Origin: RYN-133 sp036497285
GTDB lineage: Bacteria > Actinomycetota > Actinomycetes > Mycobacteriales > Jatrophihabitantaceae
Length of the DNA stretch: 64,000 nucleotides
Direction of reading: 5' to 3'
Assembly: GCA_036497285.1 (NCBI GenBank)
Contig: DASXJR010000076.1
Location: 16,179-80,178, forward strand
Below are positions 42,172 through 50,249 of the stretch, piece by piece. Under the pieces are notes generated by a model. The model saw only the letters and a program-made list of their open reading frames with translations, was not told where the DNA came from and searched no databases. The position numbers and the translations under genes are program-made. How positions within the stretch are numbered: the first letter of the stretch is position 1; every line of letters starts with the position of its first letter.

Positions 42172-42395
42172 GCGTCGAGAGTATCCGGCGGGTTGACCTG
42201 GACTCGAAGCGTGGCGCTGCGCGCGGGAACGGTAAGCGCATCGAGGAATTCACTGTGTGCACGTACCGATGCTTCGGTTCCGAGTGGGCGGTCATCGCGT
42301 CGCGACCACCAACCGCGCAACCAGACCCATACCGCAGCCAGCGCCGTCGCGCCGATCGGCACGGCAAGCCACAGCGCCCACGTCATGTGCGGCAC
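42168..42395 (-). CDS. Small single-helix membrane protein next to the PDZ protease
   Basis: The 75-residue protein has an N-terminal helix (TWALWLAVPIGATALAAVWVWL), a basic RRDD stretch and a soluble tail. I do not recognise a named family. It is translated with the PDZ protease, by a four-base overlap, which suggests a linked role at the membrane. It is divergent from the DUF2342 gene with about 100 bp between. A second ATG at 42386 is possible. Confidence 0.65.
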   Translation of the reverse strand: MPHMTWALWLAVPIGATALAAVWVWLRGWWSRRDDRPLGTEASVRAHSEFLDALTVPARSATLRVQVNPPDTLDA

Positions 42396-42496
42396 GCTAT
42401 CGGTCGAGGTGTGTTCGCCGTCGGCGCAACGCTGGCAATCCGGTCAGGACGGCGGAACGGGTCGCGCGGCCGGTTCGTCCTACTACCGTGGCTGGT

Positions 42497-43789
42497 ATGA
42501 GTGACGACGTGCCGTTCGGCTTCGGACCCGGAAGCGGCGGTGACCCCGACAAGCCCGGCGAGTTCCCGGGAATGCAGATGTTCGCCTATCTGCAGCAACT
42601 GATGAGCGGGCAAGGTGGCGCGGTCAACTGGGATCTTGCCCGGCAACTGGCCGTGCAAGGGCTGGCCGACGCGGACCCGGACGTTGCACCGGGCGAGCGC
42701 AAGGCGGTCGCCGACGCGATCCGCCTTGCCGATCTGTGGCTGGATGAGGTGACCGAACTGCCTTCCGGTGTGCAGACCGTCGAGTCGTGGACGCGTAACG
42801 AGTGGCTGGACAAGACCCTGCCCACGTGGCGCATGTTGTGCGATCCGGTGGCCGAGCGCGTCGTCGCGGCGATGTCGTCAGCACTCCCGAGCGGCGAGGA
42901 CTCCGAACAGATGCAGGCGCTGGGCGCGCTGGGCGGCATGCTCCCGCCCGGCGGCATCGGCGCGATCATGAACCAGGTCGGCGGGCTCATGTTCGGCGCC
43001 CAGGTAGGGCAGGGGCTGTCCGGACTGGCCCGCGAGGTTGTGTCGGCCACCGACATCGGCGTGCCGATCGGTCCGAACGGTGTTGCCGCGCTGATCCCGG
43101 CGAACGTCGCGGCCTTCGGCGAAGGCCTCGAGCGTCCCGATGACGAAGTACGTCTCTACCTCGCGCTGCGCGAGGCGGCCCACCAGCGCTTGTTCGGTCA
43201 CGTCCCGTGGCTGCGGCAGCGGATGCTGGACACGGTCGCGGCCTACGCCCAGGGCATCACCGTGGACCTGTCGGCGATCGAGCGGGCGATGGGCGACATC
43301 GATCCGACCAACCCGCAGAGCGTGCAGGACGTGCTGGCAGGTGGGCTGTTCGAGCCGCAGACGACGCCCGAGCAGAAGGCTGCGCTGCGACGACTCGAGA
43401 CGCTGCTCGCGCTCGTCGAGGGCTGGGTCGACGCGGTCGTGGCGGCGGCGGCCGGCGACCGCATGGCCGGTGCCGAGGCGCTGCGGGAGGCCTCCCGGCG
43501 TCGTCGGGCGAGCGGCGGCCCGGCCGAGCAGACTTTCGCCACGCTCGTGGGGCTCGAACTGCGCCCGCGCCGACTGCGCGAGGCCGCCGCACTGTGGTGG
43601 GGCGTCACCGAGAAGCACGGGATCAGCGGCCGGGACAACATCTGGTCGCACCCGGACCTGCTGCCGAGCGCCGAGGACCTGGACGATCCGCTCGGATTCG
43701 CCGACACGATCGGCGTCGCGGACAACCTGACCGCCGAGGACGCGAAGAGCCTCGAGGGCTCGGACGACGTAGACCGCGACCCCGAGTAA
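42497..43789 (+). CDS. DUF2342 zinc-dependent metalloprotease family protein
   Basis: The 430-residue protein matches DUF2342 (TIGR03624): VGGLMFGAQVGQGLSGLAREVVSATDIGVPIG, ALREAAHQRLFGHVPWLRQRM and WWGVTEKHGISGRDNIWSHPDLLPSAEDLDDP. Family members carry an E-A-A-H-x3-L zinc-site candidate; the M. tuberculosis relative is Rv3195. The ATG at 42497 is preceded by GGCTGGT. No activity has been defined for the family that I can assert. It is co-oriented with, but separate from, the ThiF gene further on. Confidence 0.9.
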   Translation: MSDDVPFGFGPGSGGDPDKPGEFPGMQMFAYLQQLMSGQGGAVNWDLARQLAVQGLADADPDVAPGERKAVADAIRLADLWLDEVTELPSGVQTVESWTRNEWLDKTLPTWRMLCDPVAERVVAAMSSALPSGEDSEQMQALGALGGMLPPGGIGAIMNQVGGLMFGAQVGQGLSGLAREVVSATDIGVPIGPNGVAALIPANVAAFGEGLERPDDEVRLYLALREAAHQRLFGHVPWLRQRMLDTVAAYAQGITVDLSAIERAMGDIDPTNPQSVQDVLAGGLFEPQTTPEQKAALRRLETLLALVEGWVDAVVAAAAGDRMAGAEALREASRRRRASGGPAEQTFATLVGLELRPRRLREAAALWWGVTEKHGISGRDNIWSHPDLLPSAEDLDDPLGFADTIGVADNLTAEDAKSLEGSDDVDRDPE

Positions 43790-43872
43790 GTCGCGGCTGT
43801 GACAGCCCCGTGCGGGAAGCTACGGCTCGATAGGCCCGGCACACCAGGCGCGGTGCGGCAAGATCGTTCCGG

Positions 43873-44472
43873 TCAGGCGGTGTCGGCGGTGTCCTCGGCT
43901 TCGTCGACGTCGCCGCCGAGATCGTCTTCGAGATCCAGGTGCGCCGCGGCGCTGACGCCGTCGAGGTAGCCCCGGGCCCGCTCGGTGCGCGGGTAGCGCT
44001 GCACGAGCGCCCAGAAGTCGGGGCCGTGCCCGGGAACCAGCAGGTGCGCCAGTTCGTGCACGAGGACGTAGTCGCGCACCCAGTGCGGCATGTCGCGCAG
44101 CCGCTCGGACAGCCGGATCGTCGCGTCGGCGGGGGTGCAGGACGCCCACCGGGTGCGCATGCCGGCCACCCACCGCACGCTCGCAGGCCTCGCCCGCCCG
44201 CCGAGGTAGCTGGTCGACAGTTCGGCAGCACGACGAAACAACGCGGCGTCACCGCCGTCACGGCGTCGACGCGCACCCGAATCGAGCCGCTCGACCATCT
44301 CACGGACCCACTGCGCCTCTTCGGCCTTGGTGAACCGGGACGGGATGAGCACGACGATGCGCGCGCCGTCGCGGTAGGCCGACACGGTCCGGCGCCGCTT
44401 GGCACTGCGGCGCACCTCGATCTCGGGAGTAGTGCTCGGCGCACTCGTCGGGCGGTCCTGGACGCTGGTCAC
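43873..44472 (-). CDS. YgjP-like (DUF45/M48-type) metallopeptidase domain protein
   Basis: The 199-residue protein has the zinc motif HELAH in YVLVHELAHLLVPGHGPDFW, preceded by SVRWVAGMRTRWASCTPADATIRLSERL, the YgjP/DUF45 pattern. The family is predicted to be a protease; its target is unknown. The GTG at 44472 is followed by a linker rich in Pro/Ser/Thr. It is divergent from the ThiF-like gene across a 260-bp region with a DnaA-box cluster. Confidence 0.87.
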   Translation of the reverse strand: MTSVQDRPTSAPSTTPEIEVRRSAKRRRTVSAYRDGARIVVLIPSRFTKAEEAQWVREMVERLDSGARRRRDGGDAALFRRAAELSTSYLGGRARPASVRWVAGMRTRWASCTPADATIRLSERLRDMPHWVRDYVLVHELAHLLVPGHGPDFWALVQRYPRTERARGYLDGVSAAAHLDLEDDLGGDVDEAEDTADTA

Positions 44473-44550
44473 GACACGGACGCTAGCCGGGTCCCCTGAC
44501 AGTTTCGGCAGGCTCGCCGCGGCGGCCCGTCGGTGACCGGTTCGGCTCGA

Positions 44551-44693
44551 TCGTCCACAGGTGGCACCTGGTTCGTCCAAAAGAAGATCCACACGTACTC
44601 CACACCCCTGTCCACAGGTGTGCACAAAACATGTGATCAAATCGGACGGATCTCCGTCAGGCCGGCGGACCCATCTGACAGGCCTGTGGATAA
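44551..44693. other. Cluster of DnaA-box-like 9-mers
   Basis: The 260-bp divergent gap between the YgjP and ThiF genes contains one perfect DnaA box (TTATCCACA, reverse strand, 44685-44693) and two 8/9 matches (TCGTCCACA at 44551-44559 and CTGTCCACA at 44608-44616), with weaker matches at 44585-44593 and 44596-44604. No dnaA, dnaN or parAB genes are nearby, so this is not an obvious origin. A DnaA-titrating or regulatory site is possible. Confidence 0.6.
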
Positions 44694-44731
44694 CGGGAGC
44701 GCAGGGCTGTTGACCATGCGACGGTTGGCCG

Positions 44732-45763
44732 GTGACAGCGACGATGCTCGCTCCGGCCGCCCGCCTGCTGTGGCGGTCGGCGAGCGAGGCACAGATCGAA
44801 GTCGGCAATCGCCGGGTGGTCGTGGACGGCCTCGGCACCGACGCGGTGCGCCGCCTGATCGGGCGTCCCGGTCCAGGTGGCGACGACGTCGCTCTGGTCG
44901 CTCTACAGGAACGCCTGGTCGAAAGCGGCTATCTCTGGGACGGGCCGGATGCGGTTCTGTCGGGTTCCGAATCAGAACGGTTCGGCGTCGACGCCCGTCG
45001 CACGGTCGCTCACCCGCGGCTTGCCGGCGAGCTGACCGCGCTCTCGGCACGTGCGGGTCAGAGCGCCGCCGGCTTGCTCGCCGCCCGGCGGCGCTGCACG
45101 GTCGTCGTCCAAGGCACCGGACGGGTCGGCCCGCAGATCGTTGCCGTGCTCGCAGCTGCCGGCGTCGGCCGCGTGCACGCGGTCGATCTCAGCCCGGCCC
45201 GGCTGCGCCACGCCCTGCCCGGCGGTCTCGCGCCGACCGACGAAGGCCTGCCGTTCGCGACTGCCACGGCCCTGGCCGCCGAACGGCAGGCGCCCGATGC
45301 GGTGTGCGTGCCCGCCCCGTTCGGCGAGCCACCCGACCTGGTCGTGCTTGCCATCGACGAACCGGTCGACGACGAGCGCCGCGCCGCCCTGCACGCACGG
45401 TCCACCGCGCATCTGGTCGTGCGTGTCATCGCCGGGCACGGTGCGGTCGGTCCGCTGGTGCTGCCCGGTCTGACCAGCTGCCTGCGCTGCGCCGACCTGC
45501 ACCGCCTCGACCGCGATCCTGCCTGGGACGCGCTGGCCGCCCAGCTCAGCATCAGCCACCGCGACCGCGGCGCGAGCGAGGTGGCCGTCGCCACGGTTGT
45601 CGGTGGGGTGGCCGCCGTACAGGCGCTCGAGTTCCTCGACGGCGGTCGCCCCGCCGCCGTCGAGGGCACGCTTGAAATGCAGCTGCCCGACTGGCGGCTG
45701 CGCCGGCGCACGTGGCCGATTCACCCCGACTGCGACTGTTTGCCTGATATCCAACCCGGATGA
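44732..45763 (+). CDS. ThiF/E1-like family protein, likely without adenylating activity
   Basis: The 343-residue protein has an N-terminal winged-helix-like part and a Rossmann core (VVQGTGRVGPQIVAVLAAAGVGRVHAVDLSP). It also carries cysteines matching the structural zinc of E1-like enzymes (CLRCADLHRLD and the terminal HPDCDC). The acidic and arginine residues that bind ATP in ThiF are not recognisable, so it may be a non-catalytic relative, like some TOMM cyclodehydratase partners. Its position resembles that of Rv3196 in M. tuberculosis. The GTG at 44732 was chosen; an ATG lies at 44744. Confidence 0.75.
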   Translation: MTATMLAPAARLLWRSASEAQIEVGNRRVVVDGLGTDAVRRLIGRPGPGGDDVALVALQERLVESGYLWDGPDAVLSGSESERFGVDARRTVAHPRLAGELTALSARAGQSAAGLLAARRRCTVVVQGTGRVGPQIVAVLAAAGVGRVHAVDLSPARLRHALPGGLAPTDEGLPFATATALAAERQAPDAVCVPAPFGEPPDLVVLAIDEPVDDERRAALHARSTAHLVVRVIAGHGAVGPLVLPGLTSCLRCADLHRLDRDPAWDALAAQLSISHRDRGASEVAVATVVGGVAAVQALEFLDGGRPAAVEGTLEMQLPDWRLRRRTWPIHPDCDCLPDIQPG

Positions 45764-45869
45764 CTGCCGTATCACAGAGGCGATTCCTGCCCGGAGTGGC
45801 CGTACCGCCTCCTCGATTCGGCACAATGTGTGGACGCATTGATCAACCGGACGGGAGGACGTGCGCGCG

Positions 45870-47180
45870 ATGGCCGACATCCCGCAGCGCCGTGGTGCCC
45901 GCACGATCAAACTGGCTTCGCTGCCCCTCGGCGTCGCCGGACGGGCCACGGTGGGGTTCGGCAAGCGGATCACCGGCCGCTCCGCGGCCGACATCCAGGC
46001 CGAACTGCAGGCGCGCACCGCCGAGCAACTGTTCACCGTGCTCGGAGAGCTCAAGGGCGGGGCGATGAAGCTCGGCCAGGCGTTGTCGGTGTTCGAGGCG
46101 GCGCTGCCGGAAGACACCGCGGCGCCCTACCGAGAGGCCCTCACCCGGCTGCAGGAGGCCGCACCGCCGATGCGCGCCGCGGTCGTCCACCAAGTGCTCG
46201 AGCAGCAGTTCGGCCGCCGCTGGCGGGAACGGTTCGCCAGCTTCGAGGACACCCCGGCCGCCGCGGCAAGCATCGGGCAGGTGCATCGCGCGGTGTGGGC
46301 CGACGGGCGCGAGGTCGCGGTCAAGCTGCAGTACCCGGGTGCGGGGCCGGCGCTGCTCGCCGACTTCACCCAGTTGTCGCGCATGGCCCGGTTGTTCAGC
46401 CGGCTCTCCCCCGGTCTCGACGTCAAGCCGCTGCTCGCCGAACTGAAGGAGCGCGTGCTCGAAGAGCTCGACTACGGCCTCGAAGCCGACGCACAGCGCG
46501 CCTTCGCCGTCGCCTATGCAGGCGATCCCGACATCGCCGTCCCGCGCGTCGTGGCCAGCGCCCCGAAGGCGATGATCTCGGAGTGGATGGACGGCACACC
46601 GCTGTCGCGCATCATCGGCTCGGGCAGCAGCGAACAGCGTGACCGCGCGGGCACACTGCTCGCCCTGCTGCACTACTCGGCGCCGACCCGCGCCGGACTG
46701 CTGCATGCCGACCCGCACCCCGGCAACTTCCGGATCCTGCCCGACGGCCGGCTCGGCGTGGTCGACTTCGGTGCGGTGGCCCGCCTGCCCGGCGGCTACC
46801 CGGAACCGCTGGGTCGGCTGACCCGGCACGCGGTCGACCGCGACGGGCCCGCAGTGCTCGCGGTGATGCGCGAGGAAGGCTTCATCCGCAGCAACGTCAA
46901 CCTCGACGCCGCACAGGTGATGGATTACCTGGGCCCCATCGTCGAGCCGCTGCGCGCGCCCACCTTCACCTTCTCGCGGGACTGGATGCGCGGGCAGGCC
47001 GCCAGGATCGGCGACCCCCGCCGCGAAGAGGCCCGGGTCGGCCGGCTGTTCAACCTGCCGCCGTCCTACCTGCTGATCCACCGGGTGACACTCGGTTCGA
47101 TCGCTGTGCTGTCGCAACTCGGCGCCACGGCACCGTTTCGCGAACTGGCCGAGGAGTGGCAACCCGGATTTGCCGCTTAG
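45870..47180 (+). CDS. AarF/UbiB (ABC1) family atypical kinase
   Basis: The 436-residue protein has the ABC1 signature: GELKGGAMKLGQALSVF (the KxGQ motif), AAASIGQVHRAVWADGREVAVKLQYPG with the AxAS loop and conserved lysine, LHADPHPGNFRILPDG and VVDFGAV with the catalytic and metal-binding Asp and Asn. UbiB-type proteins have ATPase or kinase-like activity and act in quinone or lipid homeostasis. It corresponds to Rv3197. I chose the ATG at 45870; a GTG at 45861 is only two bases after GGGAGG. It is the gene upstream of the whiB7 region. Confidence 0.92.
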   Translation: MADIPQRRGARTIKLASLPLGVAGRATVGFGKRITGRSAADIQAELQARTAEQLFTVLGELKGGAMKLGQALSVFEAALPEDTAAPYREALTRLQEAAPPMRAAVVHQVLEQQFGRRWRERFASFEDTPAAAASIGQVHRAVWADGREVAVKLQYPGAGPALLADFTQLSRMARLFSRLSPGLDVKPLLAELKERVLEELDYGLEADAQRAFAVAYAGDPDIAVPRVVASAPKAMISEWMDGTPLSRIIGSGSSEQRDRAGTLLALLHYSAPTRAGLLHADPHPGNFRILPDGRLGVVDFGAVARLPGGYPEPLGRLTRHAVDRDGPAVLAVMREEGFIRSNVNLDAAQVMDYLGPIVEPLRAPTFTFSRDWMRGQAARIGDPRREEARVGRLFNLPPSYLLIHRVTLGSIAVLSQLGATAPFRELAEEWQPGFAA

Positions 47181-47264
47181 CCGTCAGTGTGACCCGCTAT
47201 GTGATCGGTGAGCCGAAGCCGTGTCGGGCTGGACCCGGGTGCGCGCTCGGCGTAGCAATTGGTA

Positions 47265-47450
47265 ATGAACGAAATATGTTCGATGTGCGGCCGCACGGCC
47301 GACCCGGACGAGGACGGCGACCCGCCCCTCGCGTGGAGCGCTGATCTGGTCGAGGTTCGAGGGGGCACGCGCACGCGCTGGATCTGTCCCGCCTGCACCC
47401 GCGCCCACGTCCGTTCGATCGAGGCCAAACTCGATCAGTCTTGGTGGTAA
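47265..47450 (+). CDS. Small zinc-ribbon protein
   Basis: The 61-residue protein has two CxxC pairs (Cys5/Cys8 and Cys41/Cys44) separated by an acidic stretch, a classical zinc ribbon. It begins MNEICSMCGR and ends in a Trp-Trp pair. I know similar short actinobacterial proteins of unknown function. A perfect-stem terminator follows 14 bp after the stop. Confidence 0.72.
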   Translation: MNEICSMCGRTADPDEDGDPPLAWSADLVEVRGGTRTRWICPACTRAHVRSIEAKLDQSWW

Positions 47451-47463
47451 GCCGGTACAACAA

Positions 47464-47509
47464 CGCCACAGCGGCCGCCGGATCATCTGATCCGGCGGCC
47501 GCTGTGGCG
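47464..47509. terminator. Bidirectional terminator with a perfect 22-bp stem
   Basis: The two arms (47464-47485 and 47488-47509) are exact complements of 22 bp with a two-base centre. It lies between the convergent zinc-ribbon gene and the 63-residue gene downstream of whiB7, so it can serve both. Confidence 0.85.
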
Positions 47510-47521
47510 TGTGCGGGCTGC

Positions 47522-47713
47522 TCAGTGCGCGACGGCGGCTTGGCCGACCCGCTCGGCGCGCTCGGCGTGACGCCGATAGGCCTTGTGCGCGCGCCGCTCC
47601 CGCGAGCGCCAGCGATTGGCCGAGGCCAATTGGCTGACCAGGGCGCGCCGACGCGCGTCCTCGTGCAGTTGGCGCAGATGCTCTCGCGCCAGGGCTTCAT
47701 GCATGGTTTGCAT
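47522..47713 (-). CDS. Short basic helical protein downstream of whiB7
   Basis: The 63-residue protein is rich in Arg, Ala and His with no hydrophobic stretch, and looks like a single amphipathic helix (HEALAREHLRQLHEDARRRALV). I chose the ATG at 47713, with AAGGAG seven bases upstream; an in-frame ATG at 47776 would run into the end of whiB7. It follows whiB7 by about 60 bp on the same strand and may be in its operon. The function is unknown. Confidence 0.65.
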   Translation of the reverse strand: MQTMHEALAREHLRQLHEDARRRALVSQLASANRWRSRERRAHKAYRRHAERAERVGQAAVAH

Positions 47714-47772
47714 TGCAGTGCTCCTTGAAGACGGAAGGCTTGTCGAAAGGTCGAAACTCATCGGTTCGGTGT

Positions 47773-48123
47773 TCATGCGGCCTGCTCCCCGTTGCGGTCG
47801 GTCTTGCGTGGACGGCCCCGCGGCCGCTTACGCGCGATGATCACGCCCCGTTCGAAGATCTCGCCGCCCCACACTCCCCAGGGCTCCCGACGCTCGAGGG
47901 CGCCGGCGAGGCAGGCGAGTCGGGCCGGGCAGTCCCCGCACAGGTCCTTCGCCCGCTCGAGTTCGGCCGGGGTCTCGGCGAACCAGAGGTCGGCGCCCTG
48001 CACGCGGCAGGGAACGTCGTCCGGGCAGTCCTTCGAGAGCGGGTCGAGCGGGTCGAGCCCGAATGGGACGGTGCCGGCAGTGGGATCGACGAGCAGATCC
48101 TCAGGACACCAGGTGGTCAACAC
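47773..48123 (-). CDS. whiB7: WhiB7 iron-sulfur transcriptional regulator
   Basis: The 116-residue protein has the four WhiB cysteines at 39, 62, 65 and 71 for a [4Fe-4S] cluster, the turn GVWGGEIFERG and a C-terminal AT-hook (RPRGRPRK), the feature that sets WhiB7 apart from other WhiB proteins. WhiB7 binds SigA and AT-rich promoter elements and turns on intrinsic antibiotic resistance genes. The GTG at 48123 follows AAGGAGGTG. Its leader and promoter are described separately. The divergent drug-efflux gene is a plausible target. The neighbour order is that of M. tuberculosis. Confidence 0.96.
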   Translation of the reverse strand: MLTTWCPEDLLVDPTAGTVPFGLDPLDPLSKDCPDDVPCRVQGADLWFAETPAELERAKDLCGDCPARLACLAGALERREPWGVWGGEIFERGVIIARKRPRGRPRKTDRNGEQAA

Positions 48124-48228
48124 GTCGGGTCACCTCCTTGTCGTGATCGGTTTTCGTGTCGTGCGGTGGATGGTTGGTTGTGAGTCGGTTCGGCATCTCT
48201 TGGTGGTTGTAGTGGGCGGATAAACAAC

Positions 48229-48262
48229 GAGGCCGCGGTTCCCATTTGGGAGCCGCGGCCTC
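48229..48262 (-). terminator. Attenuator terminator in the whiB7 leader
   Basis: On the minus strand a stem of 15 bp (one G-U pair), with a four-base loop, is followed by GTTGTTTAT, a Rho-independent terminator between the leader ORF and whiB7. Read-through is needed to reach whiB7. Confidence 0.85.
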
Positions 48263-48285
48263 GAGGAGCCTGATCACTGACCGGG

Positions 48286-48501
48286 TCAGTGGACTACTCC
48301 TCGAGGTGGTGCGGCCTGCTTGCGATCACGAACGCGGGAAACGATCGTGACGTCCGTACCGAACATCGGGTTGCCGACCGTGATGTAGGCAGACCCCGAC
48401 CCCGGAACGCGGGCGGCGAGCGGTGCGGTGCGACGACCGGCGAGCGCGGTTTCCGACACACGGGTGGCCGCGAAGGCATCGCACGAGAGATTTGTGTTCA
48501 T
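48286..48501 (-). CDS. Leader ORF (71 codons) upstream of whiB7
   Basis: The ATG at 48501 has an excellent Shine-Dalgarno (AAGGAGGTGG, seven bases away), so translation is likely. The 71-residue product has no recognised domain. Its stop codon at 48286-48288 lies inside a hairpin (outer arms 48259-48268 and 48297-48306, inner arms 48275-48281 and 48285-48291) that overlaps the terminator at 48229-48262. Position and geometry match the translated upstream ORF of WhiB7 leaders, where ribosome stalling by antibiotics relieves termination. A free small protein is the alternative. Confidence 0.75.
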   Translation of the reverse strand: MNTNLSCDAFAATRVSETALAGRRTAPLAARVPGSGSAYITVGNPMFGTDVTIVSRVRDRKQAAPPRGVVH

Positions 48502-48558
48502 CGGGCCACCTCCTTCGGCAGTCGTGCGCTCGCGAACGAGCGAGCGCGCAGTGATTGC

Positions 48559-48597
48559 AGGCTAACGAAGCTTAGATTCGGTCGGCAAGCTATTTAC
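48559..48597 (-). promoter_or_regulatory. Predicted WhiB7-dependent promoter of whiB7
   Basis: Reading leftwards: an AT-rich GTAAATAG (48597-48590), then one base, a -35 box TTGCCG (48588-48583), an 18-base spacer and a -10 box TAGCCT (48564-48559). An AT-rich stretch directly beside the -35 box is what the WhiB7 AT-hook requires. Transcription would start near 48552, giving a leader of about 430 nt. A small hairpin of GCGCTCG type lies between the start point and the leader ORF. Confidence 0.65.
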
Positions 48598-48640
48598 GAG
48601 AAGTTCGTCTTGCATCGTGACAGTGCGATAGAACGAGGCC

Positions 48641-50236
48641 GTGGACGTCCGCCCATCGGCCCAGATCGCGGCGAAGTCCAGAATGCCCGCCGATGTCCGA
48701 CAGCTGACCGGGCGTGGTCGCGGGGCCGCCCTCGGCACGGTGCTCGCCGTGCTGTTCCTGACCTTTCTCGACACCACGATCGTCAGCGTCACGCTCGGCA
48801 ACATCCAGTACGACCTGGGCGCCGGCGTCATCCCACTGCAGTGGGTCGTGAACGCCTACTCGCTGGTGTTCGCCAGCCTGATGCTGATCGCCGGATCGCT
48901 CAGCGACCGGTTCGGGCGACGGAATGTGATGGCCGCAGGCATCGCCGTGTTCTGCGCGGGTTCGCTGCTGTGCGCGCTTGCGCCGTCTGTCGGTTGGGTG
49001 ATCGGCGGACGGGCGGTGATGGGCGTGGGCGCGGCAGCATCGGAGCCGGGCACGCTGTCGGTGATCCGCCAGCTGTATCCCGATCGCAGCGAGCGGGCCC
49101 GCGCGCTCGGGGGCTGGGCGGCCGTTTCCGGCCTGGCCCTCGCGCTCGGTCCGGTCGTCGGTGGCGTGTTGATCAGTGTGGGCACCTGGCGCGACGTCTT
49201 CTGGTTCAACCTCGTGCTAGGAGTGATCCTGCTCGCCGCGACGGCACGGCTGGTGCCGAACAGCGCCGACCCGCAAGTGGGGCGCCTCGACGTCGGCGGG
49301 TTCTTCCTCGGCGCGGTCGGCCTCGGCAGCTTGATCTATGCAGGGATCTCCGGCGAACGGTACGGCTACGGCACGGCGTGGATCATCATCCTGTTCGCGT
49401 TGAGCGCGGTCGCGTTCGTGGCGTTCATCGTGGTCGAGCGCCGGGTCAAGACACCGATGCTGGACCTTCGCTACCTGCGCGACCGCGCCGTCGGCACCTC
49501 GCTGTTCGTGGCGTTCGCGGTCTACTTCGGGGTGTTCTCGATCTTCTTCCTCACCGCGCTGTACCTCGATGTCATCGTCGGCTACAGCGGGGCGCGCCTG
49601 GCCGGATTGTTCGCGCCGATGGCCGTCGCGATCGTGGTGGGCTCGCTGGTGTCCGGACGGTGGGTGGCCCGCGCCGGGCCGAAGTGGGCGATGGTTTTCG
49701 GCTGCGTGCTCAGCGCGGCCGGGATCGTGGCCGCCCGGTTCCTGCTCGTCGCCGCTCCGCCGTTCGCCGCGCTTGCGGTCGTGATCTCGCTGGCGGGACT
49801 GGGCTTCGGCATCGCGGTGGTGCCGCTGACCTCGGCCGTGCTCGGTCACGTCCCGGCAGCTCGGTCCGGCATGGCCGCCTCGGCCACGAACACCGCCCGG
49901 CAACTCGGATCGGTCGTCGGGATCGCTGCGCTCGGCGCGATCGCGAACGGGTTCCTGACCCGCGACTTCACCCATACGCTCGAGGCCCGCGGTACTGGCA
50001 AGAAGGCGATCGACTACATCCTGGGGTTGATCGAGACCGGCGGCTCGGATGCCCGCAATATCGATCTGGCGCACCCGCCCGAGATCATCAAGAGCCTTGT
50101 CGATGCAGCCGCGGCGGCGTTCCGCACCGGCATGCACGTGGCGCTGCTCGTGTCGGGCGCGCTGATCGTGCTCGCGGCGGTGCTCGCCGCACTCGTCCCG
50201 ACCCGCGCGATGGCACCCGCCGCCGAGCTCGACTGA
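48641..50236 (+). CDS. MFS drug efflux transporter, DHA2 (14-helix) family
   Basis: The 531-residue protein has 14 predicted helices. The DHA2 motifs are present: LDTTIVSVTLGNIQYDLG in helix 1, WVVNAYSLVFASLMLIAGSLSDRFGRRNVM (motif A) and ALGPVVGGVLISVGTWRDVFWFN (motif C and following). It should export drugs in exchange for protons. It is divergent from whiB7, which controls such pumps, but the promoter on this strand has no clear WhiB7 element. The GTG at 48641 follows CGAGG; an in-frame ATG lies 15 codons on. It converges with uvrD2, 13 bp apart. Confidence 0.9.
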   Translation: MDVRPSAQIAAKSRMPADVRQLTGRGRGAALGTVLAVLFLTFLDTTIVSVTLGNIQYDLGAGVIPLQWVVNAYSLVFASLMLIAGSLSDRFGRRNVMAAGIAVFCAGSLLCALAPSVGWVIGGRAVMGVGAAASEPGTLSVIRQLYPDRSERARALGGWAAVSGLALALGPVVGGVLISVGTWRDVFWFNLVLGVILLAATARLVPNSADPQVGRLDVGGFFLGAVGLGSLIYAGISGERYGYGTAWIIILFALSAVAFVAFIVVERRVKTPMLDLRYLRDRAVGTSLFVAFAVYFGVFSIFFLTALYLDVIVGYSGARLAGLFAPMAVAIVVGSLVSGRWVARAGPKWAMVFGCVLSAAGIVAARFLLVAAPPFAALAVVISLAGLGFGIAVVPLTSAVLGHVPAARSGMAASATNTARQLGSVVGIAALGAIANGFLTRDFTHTLEARGTGKKAIDYILGLIETGGSDARNIDLAHPPEIIKSLVDAAAAAFRTGMHVALLVSGALIVLAAVLAALVPTRAMAPAAELD

Positions 50237-50249
50237 GCGACCCAACGCC

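Noticed and set aside
44473..44731. Replication origin
   Set aside because: DnaA boxes are present but no dnaA, dnaN, recF, gyr or par genes and no AT-rich unwinding stretch. It is reported only as a DnaA-box cluster.
48286..48501. A conserved protein-coding gene with its own function upstream of whiB7
   Set aside because: A strong ribosome site supports translation, but the product has no domain and its stop lies within a leader hairpin, so a leader ORF is the better reading.
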